From Bacteriovoracaceae bacterium (lineage in GTDB: Bacteria > Bdellovibrionota > Bacteriovoracia > Bacteriovoracales > Bacteriovoracaceae), in assembly GCA_947377285.1 (NCBI GenBank), contig CANCFT010000011.1, forward strand, positions 38,773-102,772: a DNA stretch of 64,000 nucleotides, written 5' to 3'. Made by a program: the position numbers and the translations under genes. Of this stretch, positions 42,116 to 51,140 are shown piece by piece. Under the pieces are notes generated by a model, which saw only the letters and a list, made by a program, of their open reading frames with translations, searched no databases and was not told the DNA's origin. Position 1 is the stretch's first letter. Every line of letters begins with the position of its first letter.

Positions 42116-43966
42116 ATGAAATTAACGAAATTAATGCTTTTATCAATGGCCTTATCAACTTCACTATCAGGTCATTCGGCGACTGAAGGGATGAAAGCCA
42201 ATCCACAAAAAAAGATTTCAATAAACGGACTAAAGGATGTTTATTCAGGTGTTAAGTTTCAGTATTATGATCAAGAAGACAGATTGCTCATCCTTAATGA
42301 TTTCTTAAAAACAGTAGAACTTGAATATGCACTACTTCCATTAAAAGCAAAAAGAATTGGACTTGATTTTAATAAATTAAAAGCAAATGCTATTGCACTT
42401 GAATCTTCAATTGATAGTATTTCAATCGCTTCAAGCGATAGAACTAATAGTGCAGAAAGAACAAGAGTCAGTTTTTTACAGGCAAAATCCAATATGGAAT
42501 TCTTAGACCGTATGCAGGCTTTAGTGGCTCAGTTTAAAGATACTCATTTTAGTTTACAAGAAAAGATCTCACGTCCTTTTGTTTATACTGGCGTGAGAAT
42601 GTTTAGAATTGATGGAAAGGTTATTGTTGGTTCAATTGAAAAAAAGCTAATGGGTCTTGCCTCTAAGCTCTCTGGAGCTGATTTTTCTCGGATTGCAATC
42701 GGTGATGAAGTAATAGCTATCAATGGTCGCCCAGTAGAAGAAAAAGTAGAAGAGCTAAAGAAATATATTTCAGGAAGTTCTGATGAATTTATTGACTATC
42801 AAGCAATAAGATCATTAACAATAAGAAATCATAGCTACGACAGTAGTAACTCAATTACTATTACTTTTAAAAATGCAGGTACTTTTAAGTTACCACTATT
42901 TGCTAATAAACCTAAAGATTCAACTCCTAGACTTGATGCAATCACATTTTTTAATAAAATGGAGATTCCTTCAGATGCAACAACAATCGGTTTAAGCTTC
43001 GATAAATCTTCTAAGCAGTGGCTTGATGATGGATTGTTATTTGAGGGATACTCACCAGTTAAACTACATTTAAATCTTAAAGGCTTAACTGAGTTTTTAG
43101 GTGATGATGGAGCACCGGCCTTGCGGACTGGATATTATATAAACAAAGGTAAGACATATGGCGTACTTCAGATTTTAACATTTATGACAAAAAATGTTAA
43201 AGCTGGTGACAATCAAATGAGTTTTATCAACGGTATTAGATCTTTTGTTGCAGAGTTAAAAGAAAATCAAATGCCATTAATCTTAGATTTAAGGGCCAAT
43301 GGAGGAGGTAATGGAAATCTTCCCGCTCAAGTATTAAGTGTATTGGCCGAAGAAAATGCAATTTACCCTGGGGCTACTTCTGGCTTCCGAATGACTTCTT
43401 ATATGAGACAATTAGAAGAGCCAAGTTTTCTTCAAGACGTAGTCGGTGAAGACCAGTCCTTTGGATTAAATTTAGATGAAATGAAAAATTTCTTTCAAAA
43501 AACAATTGATGAAAGAAGAGATTATACTCCAATGTTTGCTGCAGAAGTAATTCCTTTTGATATGGCCGGAGTAAAAGGATTTAATAATAAAATTGTTGCC
43601 CTAGTGACTGCAAATTGTATTAGCGCTTGTGATAAAATGTCATTTCTATTGAAGTCTTCGGGGCGGGCCACTATTATTGGGACTCATTCAAATGGTACAG
43701 GAGCTGGTTTCTTGTCAACTGGAGAATTAAATACTCAATGGGAAGACCGATTGAGAGTATTAAGTACTCAAGTTCCCAATTATTTATTCGGAGTTCCTGG
43801 AGCTTCATTTGAATCGACAGTATTTGATGAAAACAGTACAGAAACAATGTGTTCTGAAAATAGACCGACGATTGCTGACGTTCAATATTCGGCTACGATG
43901 TTAGATGTAACAAAAAACAATATTGGTTGGTTACAAAAAGCTGCACAAGTAATAGATGGACTTTAG
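42116..43966 (+). CDS. Exported S41-like protein without catalytic Asp/Lys
   Basis: 616 residues with a signal peptide (about 1-22). A helical N-terminal region is followed by a PDZ-like domain (IAIGDEVIAINGRPVEE) and an S41 tail-protease fold: LILDLRANGGGNGNLP then ISACDKMSFLL and RATIIGTHSNGTGAGF. Aligned with the neighbouring Ctp protein, Ser503 matches the nucleophile, but the Asp (to Ser514) and Lys (to about Thr528) of the triad are missing. It may use another S41B-type tetrad or be a non-catalytic scaffold or peptide binder. GGAG precedes the ATG. A terminator follows. Confidence 0.82.
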   Translation: MKLTKLMLLSMALSTSLSGHSATEGMKANPQKKISINGLKDVYSGVKFQYYDQEDRLLILNDFLKTVELEYALLPLKAKRIGLDFNKLKANAIALESSIDSISIASSDRTNSAERTRVSFLQAKSNMEFLDRMQALVAQFKDTHFSLQEKISRPFVYTGVRMFRIDGKVIVGSIEKKLMGLASKLSGADFSRIAIGDEVIAINGRPVEEKVEELKKYISGSSDEFIDYQAIRSLTIRNHSYDSSNSITITFKNAGTFKLPLFANKPKDSTPRLDAITFFNKMEIPSDATTIGLSFDKSSKQWLDDGLLFEGYSPVKLHLNLKGLTEFLGDDGAPALRTGYYINKGKTYGVLQILTFMTKNVKAGDNQMSFINGIRSFVAELKENQMPLILDLRANGGGNGNLPAQVLSVLAEENAIYPGATSGFRMTSYMRQLEEPSFLQDVVGEDQSFGLNLDEMKNFFQKTIDERRDYTPMFAAEVIPFDMAGVKGFNNKIVALVTANCISACDKMSFLLKSSGRATIIGTHSNGTGAGFLSTGELNTQWEDRLRVLSTQVPNYLFGVPGASFESTVFDENSTETMCSENRPTIADVQYSATMLDVTKNNIGWLQKAAQVIDGL

Positions 43967-43993
43967 TTTAAAATTAAAAAATGTACTATAAAA

Positions 43994-44036
43994 AATAGCC
44001 GCTTAATTCTTAAATTGAATTAAGCGGTTATTTTAT
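43994..44036 (+). terminator. Intrinsic terminator after the 42116 gene
   Basis: Stem AATAGCCGCTTAATTC (43994-44009) pairs with GAATTAAGCGGTTATT (44017-44032), one G:U, 7-base loop, followed by a T-rich stretch. Confidence 0.85.
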
Positions 44037-44094
44037 CTTTATCCGTTTGTTCAAAAGCTATTTCAGAGAATCCCAAAACAAGAAATTTTTTCTT

Positions 44095-44130
44095 TTGACT
44101 CCTTCTATGAAACCTGGGGTATCATAGAAG
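44095..44130 (+). promoter_or_regulatory. Promoter with overlapping inverted repeat before ctp
   Basis: TTGACT (44095-44100) and TATCAT (44120-44125), 19 bases apart, resemble a housekeeping promoter. Perfect 9-bp arms CTTCTATGA (44102-44110) and TCATAGAAG (44122-44130), spaced 11, flank the spacer and overlap the -10. This is the arrangement of an operator that would block RNA polymerase, or a leader hairpin. The gene starts 32 bases after the repeat. Confidence 0.5.
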
Positions 44131-44162
44131 AATCGCTTCCTATTGCTTATTTTGGAGAAAAA

Positions 44163-46397
44163 ATGAAACGTCTTCTTTTTACTTTTGCCCTTTTAGGGCT
44201 AACAAGCACATACATTTCAACGATTGCCTTAACTGAAGCAAAGGATGCCCATACAACTCCAAGCTCAGCTAAAGAATCAAAAGACCCGAGAAGAGAAAAA
44301 CTCATTGGGAATATATTAAAAAATGCACTTGAAAACTATCACTATAAAGCATTAAAAATAAATGATGAAGTTTCTCAAAAAGCTTTCGTTCAATATTTAA
44401 AAAAAATCGATGGTTCAAAGCAATTCCTTACTAAAGCCGATATAAAAGAGCTAGAGGCATTTCAGTTTGATATGGATGATGAAATGCAAACAGGAGAGTA
44501 TTCTTTAATTGAGAAATCCCTTGCTATCTTAAAAAAGAGAACGGCCCTTGCTGAAACATTGAGAAAAGAATCATTCAAAAAACAATTTGATTTTGTTGGA
44601 AATGAGCATGTTGAAGTAGATCCAGAAAAACGTGATTGGGCAAAAGACGAAAATCTTTTAAAAGAGAATTGGAAATTAATTTTTAAACAAGCAACTTTGA
44701 ATAAGTATTTATCTTTAATAGATGAACAATCAGATAAGCCACTAAAGTCGATTAAAAAACCCAATTTTAAGGCATCAAAAAAATTACCTCCTGTAAAAAA
44801 ATTATCAGATGCTGAAATGAGAGCGAAAGCTCATGATTCAGTTTCTAAAAGATTTCAAAAAATCTTTGATCGTTTAGCTAAGGAAGATAGAGATGATCAA
44901 TTAGATAATTTTTACAATTCTGTAACGGCCGTTTTTGATCCTCATACGACTTATTTACCTGCGAAGAAAAAGGAAGATTTTGATATTGATATTACTGGAA
45001 AACTTGAAGGTATCGGAGCAGTACTTCAGGAAGACGGATCTTATATTAAAGTAGTACAAGTAGTACCTGGTGGACCTGCTTGGAGACAAAAAGATTTAGA
45101 GCAAGATGATACAATTTTAGCAGTTTCTCAAGGATCAGGAGATTCAGTAGATTTAACAGATATGAAAGTTGACGATGCTGTCCGATATATCAGAGGAAAA
45201 AAAGGTACGGAAGTTCGATTAACTGTAAAAAAAGTCGATGGAACTAGAAAAATTATTCCTATCGTAAGAGATGAAATTGAAGTCGCAGCCTCATTTGCGA
45301 AATCTTCAGTACTTCAATATAAAGACAAAGACAGTGATGCAAAAGTTGGGTATATCCAGCTTCCGAAATTTTATAGAGATTTTGAAAACTCACAAATTAA
45401 CTGTACTGATGATGTGAGAAAAGAATTAGAACGACTTAAAAAAGCAAATGTTGATGCTGTTGTACTAGACCTTAGGAACAATGGTGGAGGTGCTCTAGAA
45501 GATGCGCGTTTAATGTCAGGTTTATTTATTGGAAAAGGTCCAGTTGTACAAGTTAAGGATCACACAGGTAAAATAGAAGTTTTAGAAAATGAAGATCCAA
45601 GTGTCTTTTACGATGGCCCATTAATTGTCCTGATCAATCGATTCTCAGCTTCAGCATCTGAAATCCTGGCAGGAGCAATGCAAGATTATGGAAGGGCCAT
45701 CATTATTGGAGGAGACTTTTCTCACGGAAAAGGAACTGTTCAAGCAGTTTTAAATCTCAATCAAGGTCCATTGCTATCAATGTTTGGACCAACAATGGGA
45801 GCATTAAAAGTAACAATACAAAAGTTTTATAGAGTAACGGGTGCGTCTACGCAATATAAAGGTGTTACTTCAGACATCGTATTACCAGATATCTTCAGCT
45901 ATGTTGAAAGTAGAGAAAAAGATTTAGAGTACTCACTTCCATGGGATCAAATAGCAACAAAACCTTTTAGTAAATGGTCTAAATTTTCATATAATTTACC
46001 TCAGTTAAAAGAAAAAAGTGCTGGTCGAGTTAAATTGAATCCTCGTTTTAATAAAATTGTAAAAAATGTTGAGTATTTAAACAAAAAGAAAAAAGATACT
46101 CTCGTTTCATTAAATTTAAAGCAAGTTCAAGCAGAAGATGCTCAAAATAAAAAAATGGCCGAAGAATTAAAAATGGATGAGGAAGATAAAAATCTTTTTG
46201 TTACAAATTTTGAAGATTCACTCAAAGCACATGAAAATATTCGTGCAGTTGATATGAAAAAATGGTCAAAAGATTTTGATCAGCGCAAAGAAGAGTGGAT
46301 AAAATCTCTTCGACAAGATGTCGTATTAGAAGAATCTGTAAAAGTTGCAAATGATATAGTAAAAGCTTTGAAACCTAAAAAAACAGCTTCGAAATAA
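44163..46397 (+). CDS. prc: Carboxy-terminal processing protease (Prc/CtpA)
   Basis: 744 residues, exported serine protease (signal peptide about 1-24, then DAHTTPSS). N-terminal helical Prc domain (about 45-240), PDZ (about 270-360: IKVVQVVPGGPAWRQ, DDAVRYIRGKKG), S41 catalytic domain and a C-terminal helical DUF3340-like tail. Catalytic triad: Ser497 in FSASASEIL, Asp508 and Lys523 in GKGTVQ. Degrades misfolded or C-terminally tagged periplasmic proteins and processes envelope proteins. It ends 2 bases before a small gene, and RBS GGAG is at the start. Confidence 0.95.
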   Translation: MKRLLFTFALLGLTSTYISTIALTEAKDAHTTPSSAKESKDPRREKLIGNILKNALENYHYKALKINDEVSQKAFVQYLKKIDGSKQFLTKADIKELEAFQFDMDDEMQTGEYSLIEKSLAILKKRTALAETLRKESFKKQFDFVGNEHVEVDPEKRDWAKDENLLKENWKLIFKQATLNKYLSLIDEQSDKPLKSIKKPNFKASKKLPPVKKLSDAEMRAKAHDSVSKRFQKIFDRLAKEDRDDQLDNFYNSVTAVFDPHTTYLPAKKKEDFDIDITGKLEGIGAVLQEDGSYIKVVQVVPGGPAWRQKDLEQDDTILAVSQGSGDSVDLTDMKVDDAVRYIRGKKGTEVRLTVKKVDGTRKIIPIVRDEIEVAASFAKSSVLQYKDKDSDAKVGYIQLPKFYRDFENSQINCTDDVRKELERLKKANVDAVVLDLRNNGGGALEDARLMSGLFIGKGPVVQVKDHTGKIEVLENEDPSVFYDGPLIVLINRFSASASEILAGAMQDYGRAIIIGGDFSHGKGTVQAVLNLNQGPLLSMFGPTMGALKVTIQKFYRVTGASTQYKGVTSDIVLPDIFSYVESREKDLEYSLPWDQIATKPFSKWSKFSYNLPQLKEKSAGRVKLNPRFNKIVKNVEYLNKKKKDTLVSLNLKQVQAEDAQNKKMAEELKMDEEDKNLFVTNFEDSLKAHENIRAVDMKKWSKDFDQRKEEWIKSLRQDVVLEESVKVANDIVKALKPKKTASK

Positions 46398-46399
46398 CG

Positions 46400-46624
46400 A
46401 TGATAGACAATAGCGAAATTGAAAATATTTTAGATAAATTAGAGAATATGGAAGATGAATTACTCGCGGTTGAACTTTTAAAAGAGTTCAACCGTGCTTC
46501 TGCTGAACTAGGTAGAATTCTTTTAAATTTAGATTCAAAATTGACTAGTGAAGAATGGATTTTTCAGTGTGAATTAGCTCAAAAAAACCTAGATATTATA
46601 AGAGAAAAAATTAATAAATTATAA
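46400..46624 (+). CDS. Small acidic helical protein
   Basis: 74 residues, not recognised. Entirely helical and acidic: IENILDKLENMEDELLAVELL, followed by a second helix, probably a coiled coil. No signal peptide, so cytoplasmic. It begins 2 bases after the prc stop and is translationally linked. It superficially resembles XseB-like small subunits in size and charge but lacks their signature. Codon use fits the neighbours. Confidence 0.65.
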   Translation: MIDNSEIENILDKLENMEDELLAVELLKEFNRASAELGRILLNLDSKLTSEEWIFQCELAQKNLDIIREKINKL

Positions 46625-46644
46625 TTAGTTACTTAGGGAAAAAA

Positions 46645-47352
46645 ATGTCGAAAGAGAAACCTTCACAAGGAATTAAATCGTCAGCTCTTCACTCAGAATC
46701 AAAGTCTGAATGGGAATTCGATGCTGTTTTGAAAAAAAATAGTCCACCAAAAATTGAGAAGCTTAAAGTCTCAAATCATTTAGAAAATAAAGAAAGAGCT
46801 CAGAATAAACTAGCACTTGATGAAAATGCAGTACCTAAAGCTCGAACACGTTCTGCTATGGCCCGTGATATGCAGAATGAAGATGACGAAAATTTAGATG
46901 ATATTATTAGTTTAGCAACAATTGTAAAACGTACAGTTGCATTTGCAATTGATAGTATTTTTTTAATAGGACTTATTTCATTTACAAAATATTCTGCTCC
47001 TTTATGGCGCAAACTTCTTCAATATTTACTAGATTCATATAAATATAAAGTAATAATCCCTGAATCATTTGTCATGTATATCATCCTTGGGCTCGTAGGC
47101 TTTTGTCTTTTATTTGCATTGGTTATTATACCAGTATCATTTTTTAATACGACATTTGGAAAAAAAATACTTGGACTTCGAGTTAGAGGGGATAAGAGAT
47201 ATTCAATATCGCTAACTCAAGCAATGTCTCGTGAATTTATCATGAAGCCTATAAGTATTCTTATCATTGCAGGTTTTATTACACCATTTATTTCTAAAAA
47301 GAGGTTATCAATTCATGACATGGTTTGTGATACCATTGTGGTTGAAGATTAG
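46645..47352 (+). CDS. RDD-family membrane protein
   Basis: 235 residues. A soluble, charged N-terminal half (about 1-85) precedes the RDD domain: KRTVAFAIDSIFLIG (the RxxAxxxD pattern, with Arg and Asp), three or four membrane helices to about 225, and the C-terminal conserved LSIHDMVCDTIVV (Asp and Asp). RDD proteins are inner-membrane proteins of mixed or unknown function, some linked to Na+/H+ transport. The long N-terminal extension is unusual. Convergent with pilT, two bases apart. Confidence 0.85.
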   Translation: MSKEKPSQGIKSSALHSESKSEWEFDAVLKKNSPPKIEKLKVSNHLENKERAQNKLALDENAVPKARTRSAMARDMQNEDDENLDDIISLATIVKRTVAFAIDSIFLIGLISFTKYSAPLWRKLLQYLLDSYKYKVIIPESFVMYIILGLVGFCLLFALVIIPVSFFNTTFGKKILGLRVRGDKRYSISLTQAMSREFIMKPISILIIAGFITPFISKKRLSIHDMVCDTIVVED

Positions 47353-47354
47353 TA

Positions 47355-48440
47355 TTATTCAATAATAAGTTTTTGAATAAAATCAGATTGCGAAGAAACT
47401 GCATCTAGGGCCACGTCTTTGCTAATAAATCCTTTTTTGTAAAGATACATTATATGTTGATCGAAAGTCTGACCGCCATTTGTTGATTTTCCCTGTCCTT
47501 GAATAATAATACTTGGAATTCTGTTAATATCATCTTTTCCTGCAATGCAATCTCTTATGCCTGCCGAAGTCACCATAATTTCTTGGGCAATAACGGTACG
47601 GTCATTTTTACCAGGAAGCATTCGCTGGCCAATTATTGCATATAAGTTTTCAGCTAATCTTTTTCTAACTTCTGGTTGTTCGTGGGACGGAAACATTGAA
47701 ATAAATCTTCCAATAGTTGTTAAGGTATTTGTTGTATGAAGAGTTGAAAATACGACATGCCCAGTTTCTGCAGCTTTTAGCGATATATTCGCCGTTATAG
47801 GGTCTCGCATTTCACCAATGAGAATGACATCAGGGTCTTGTCTTAAAGCTGATCTTAATCCACTTGTATAATCTTCAGTGTCACTGCCAACTTCTCGTTG
47901 AGAAATTCGAGATTTTTTTAATGGGTGTAAATATTCGATTGGATCTTCAATTGTTATTATATGGGAGCCTACATTTTCATTGATGTGATTGATCATAGCG
48001 GCCAAAGTGGTACTTTTTCCTGAGCCAGTAGCCCCAGTCACCAAAATCATTCCACGTTTCTGTAGTGCAATTTTTTCAATTACACTGGGCATATCTAATG
48101 AACTTAAATCGGGGATTTGGGTGTTAATAACTCGTAAAACAACTCCAAAATGTCCATTATAGCGAAAAATATTAAAACGAACTCGGCATAAATTTTCAAT
48201 TCCAAAAGCACCATCGAGTTCAGCTTTTTGACCAAGTTGATCAGTATAATTTGAGCTTCCGACTAAAATTTGAATTATGTCGTTTAAATCTTCCGGGCTA
48301 AATGACTTTGTTTGAATTGCTACGAGTTCACCACGTATTCTCAAGCAGGGAGCTTCATTCGTCCTAATATGAATATCACTGGCCTTATGTTGAATGGCAA
48401 CTGAGAGAAGTGAAGATAAATTTTTTAAACTAAAAGACAT
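47355..48440 (-). CDS. pilT: Type IV pilus retraction ATPase PilT
   Basis: 361 residues, secretion-family hexameric ATPase. ASDIHI (Asp box region), Walker A TGATGSGKSTT, Asp box IEDPIEYLH, Walker B VILIGEMRDP, His box FSTLHTT, and C-terminal AIRE-like region AGIRDCIAG, with QLL-type arm. Drives pilus depolymerisation, twitching motility and, in predatory relatives, prey engagement. GGAAA precedes the ATG. Whether it is PilT or PilU cannot be separated by eye. Confidence 0.94.
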   Translation of the reverse strand: MSFSLKNLSSLLSVAIQHKASDIHIRTNEAPCLRIRGELVAIQTKSFSPEDLNDIIQILVGSSNYTDQLGQKAELDGAFGIENLCRVRFNIFRYNGHFGVVLRVINTQIPDLSSLDMPSVIEKIALQKRGMILVTGATGSGKSTTLAAMINHINENVGSHIITIEDPIEYLHPLKKSRISQREVGSDTEDYTSGLRSALRQDPDVILIGEMRDPITANISLKAAETGHVVFSTLHTTNTLTTIGRFISMFPSHEQPEVRKRLAENLYAIIGQRMLPGKNDRTVIAQEIMVTSAGIRDCIAGKDDINRIPSIIIQGQGKSTNGGQTFDQHIMYLYKKGFISKDVALDAVSSQSDFIQKLIIE

Positions 48441-48483
48441 GTGGTTTCCAAAGTCAGAATATATAGTTTATTATTGATTGATT

Positions 48484-49506
48484 ATGGAAAAAAATAAAGT
48501 TCTTATTATTCGCTTTTCTAGCTTTGGAGATATTGTTCAATGTTCGTCGGTTATTAATATCATTTTAGAGAAATTTACTAAGCCAAGTCATGTAAATGAA
48601 ATACACTGGGCCACCCGTTCAGATTTTGAATCCTTAGTTAAACTAAATATGAATATTACACAAGTTTGGGCTTTAGAAAAAAAAATGGGTATTTTAGGTC
48701 TACTCAAATTTGCTCTAAAACTTCGGGCCGAAAATTATTCACATGTCTATGATGCACATAATAATCTTAGGTCCACAATATTGAAGTTATTCCTAATAAC
48801 AAAGTTTAATCAACCAAAACTTATCACACGTTCTAAAGATCGCTTTAAGAGAATTTTACTTTTTAATTTCAGAATTAATAGATTTCCGAAACCATTTAAA
48901 GGAATTAATTCTTTTATTATTCCACTAAACAAATGGGGAATAGAATTACCCAATAAAATATTTGTAAGATGGTTATTTAGCTCTCAAGTAAAAGAGAAAA
49001 TTCTCTCAATAATAAATCATAAAAAATTTATTGCACTTGTACCATCAGCTGCTTGGGAGATGAAGCGCTGGCCGATTTCACATTGGAAAGAATTAATTAT
49101 ACAACTTCCCAATGAAAATTTTATTATTCTCGGAGGTAAGGAAGATCACAACTTTTGCCAAGAAATCGAAGCGATAGACCCATCGAGAGTGAAAAGTTTT
49201 GCAGGAGAATTAAGTTTAATTGAGAGCTGCCAGCTTATTTCACAAGCACAATTAGTTATATCTGCCGATACGGGGTTACTTCATGTCGCTGATGTTTTGA
49301 ATATTTTAGGTATATCTTTAATGGGTCCAACTGCATTTGGATATACAACAGGGAAGAATATAAAAACATTAGAAGTAGAAATGGCCTGTAGGCCATGTTC
49401 AAAAGATGGATCTGGAAAATGTTCTCAGGAAATATGGCAAAAATGTATGACTGAAATTCTACCTGCTAGGGTTGCGAATGAAGTCCTGAATTTAATTCAT
49501 GAATAG
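48484..49506 (+). CDS. GT9 heptosyltransferase-like protein
   Basis: About 340 residues, GT-B fold, ADP-heptose:LPS heptosyltransferase family (WaaC/WaaF). Opens with VLIIRFSSFGDIVQCSSVINII (GDI nucleotide loop; cited in part), then the heptosyltransferase pattern VPSAAWEMKRWPISHW, SFAGELSLIESCQLISQA and ISADTGLLHVADVL (the D..-G.-HVA motif), ending with CRPCSKDGSGKC. It adds heptose to inner-core LPS. The ATG is preferred over a TTG two codons earlier. The last 41 bases overlap the convergent deaminase gene. Confidence 0.88.
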   Translation: MEKNKVLIIRFSSFGDIVQCSSVINIILEKFTKPSHVNEIHWATRSDFESLVKLNMNITQVWALEKKMGILGLLKFALKLRAENYSHVYDAHNNLRSTILKLFLITKFNQPKLITRSKDRFKRILLFNFRINRFPKPFKGINSFIIPLNKWGIELPNKIFVRWLFSSQVKEKILSIINHKKFIALVPSAAWEMKRWPISHWKELIIQLPNENFIILGGKEDHNFCQEIEAIDPSRVKSFAGELSLIESCQLISQAQLVISADTGLLHVADVLNILGISLMGPTAFGYTTGKNIKTLEVEMACRPCSKDGSGKCSQEIWQKCMTEILPARVANEVLNLIHE

Positions 49507-51130
49507 ACTTTCGCATTTCCCACAATAAGTGACTCATATAAGGTCTTCTTGTTTCTTTAGTTGCGACCATTAATAATTTCATTATTTTTAAACTTGTGGG
49601 ATTCGAATAAAGTAGTATTAACAATTCCTGAATATAATTAGTACTTAGAGTTATATAATTATCAGTACCAATTCCTAGCTGTACTCCTTTTTTCTCCCAC
49701 CACGAAAATGGATGATCTTTATAATCAGGAAAGCAACCTGTTAACTTTAAATTTGAAGAAGGAAGGGCCACTAATGAGACTTTTTTATTTATCATTCTAT
49801 TGAGTACGTCATGTTGATAATGTTCTACTTCTCTAGCTGTATGAAACTTAGTTTTTAGAAATTTGATTTTTTCTTTCTCATTTAAAACGATTCCAGATAA
49901 AATTTTATCTCGCACTTGAACTTCATTCCATTCCATATCCATAATTTCAGCGAATTCAAAACTTTGTGGATCAAGACCAGTTGAATTTTGATTTAATTCA
50001 ATAATTCTTTGATAAAGTCTATGAAAATAATAATTGGGATTTATACCTAAACTTAATCCATGCTCTAAAGTATCTATATGCCAAATATTAAGAGCATTAT
50101 CCACTGCTTGAACACCAAGTCTTAAAATTTTCCAGGTCTCACCATGGTGAGATCGAATTCTAAAGCCTTGATACTGTAATCTTCGCAGACCAGATTTCAT
50201 TTCGAAAAAGTGGTTTTTTTTATAGAGTTCTCTTTCATCACCAACCGTATCGATTTCAGATAAGACATCTCTTAAATATGGATATTTTTTTAAAATATCT
50301 AAAATACTTAAAACTTGATCTTCGAAATGATCTTTTTTAGATGAATATTCATTTTGGTCATAAAAATTTGGTTCTTTTCTGAAGCTTGGAGAAAGCACAA
50401 AATTAAAAAAAGGCTTTTCAGATTTAAATTTCATAAATCCTTCATAGAGCCCTAATACAACATCATCTTCTGTTAATTTTTCTAGACCTGGAATTTGTTC
50501 ATCACTCAATCCTGTCGTTCGAGATAGAGTAAATTTTAGTCGAATTTTACCTACATTATATTTTTCGTAAAGATCACTTGCCATGTGATAGGCAGCATCA
50601 ATATGTGTCTGTTTATCGATTAAAATTAATTTAGGAAGATACAAAATTTTTAAATATGTTTTAAAAAGTTCACCTTCTTTAAGTCGAATTAAACGGTCGA
50701 CATCGTCAGCAGAATTGATTGGAAAAGCAGAATCACCATAAACTTCTTTGATTTTTTGAATGTAAATCTCACGGTCAGGGCCATTAAGTAATTTCATTAA
50801 ACGCGGTAAAATAAAATCGGGACTCAATGATCCGGTTAAGTGAATATGTTCTTCATGGTAAGGAAGTGGAAATTCTTTAAAAAATTCAAAAAAAGCCTCT
50901 GAAACGGGATGTCCTAGAAGAGTTGAAATATCGACTTCATTACTTTGAAAACCATTTAAAAGTTTTTTGAATTCTGTTAGTGACTTATCAACTAAAGAAT
51001 TTTTTTTAACTGTGGGATTAAAGCTTAACAATTCTAAAGTATCACTTATTGAGACACCATTTGTCTCACTAATAATATTAATGAGTGATAGTTTTATATC
51101 GGTAATTACTTTTTCTTTTTTTGTAAACAT
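49466..51130 (-). CDS. Large adenosine deaminase-like protein
   Basis: 554 residues, far longer than standard adenosine deaminase (about 340). The metal-dependent deaminase core is clear: HEEHIHLTGSL (His-x-His), SHHGETWK (cf. HAGE, zinc His and catalytic Glu), LPSSNLKLTGC (SNL-TG), and IGTDNYITLS (cf. GTDDP, catalytic Asp). The first 85 residues are helical and unknown. Deaminates adenosine or a related base for purine salvage; the substrate may differ. No signal peptide. Its end overlaps the GT9 gene by 41 bases. Confidence 0.88.
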   Translation of the reverse strand: MFTKKEKVITDIKLSLINIISETNGVSISDTLELLSFNPTVKKNSLVDKSLTEFKKLLNGFQSNEVDISTLLGHPVSEAFFEFFKEFPLPYHEEHIHLTGSLSPDFILPRLMKLLNGPDREIYIQKIKEVYGDSAFPINSADDVDRLIRLKEGELFKTYLKILYLPKLILIDKQTHIDAAYHMASDLYEKYNVGKIRLKFTLSRTTGLSDEQIPGLEKLTEDDVVLGLYEGFMKFKSEKPFFNFVLSPSFRKEPNFYDQNEYSSKKDHFEDQVLSILDILKKYPYLRDVLSEIDTVGDERELYKKNHFFEMKSGLRRLQYQGFRIRSHHGETWKILRLGVQAVDNALNIWHIDTLEHGLSLGINPNYYFHRLYQRIIELNQNSTGLDPQSFEFAEIMDMEWNEVQVRDKILSGIVLNEKEKIKFLKTKFHTAREVEHYQHDVLNRMINKKVSLVALPSSNLKLTGCFPDYKDHPFSWWEKKGVQLGIGTDNYITLSTNYIQELLILLYSNPTSLKIMKLLMVATKETRRPYMSHLLWEMRKSIHELNSGLHSQP

Positions 51131-51140
51131 CTTAGCCCTT

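Noticed and set aside
46400..46624. Exodeoxyribonuclease VII small subunit
   Set aside because: Similar size and acidity, but the XseB signature is missing and no xseA is near.
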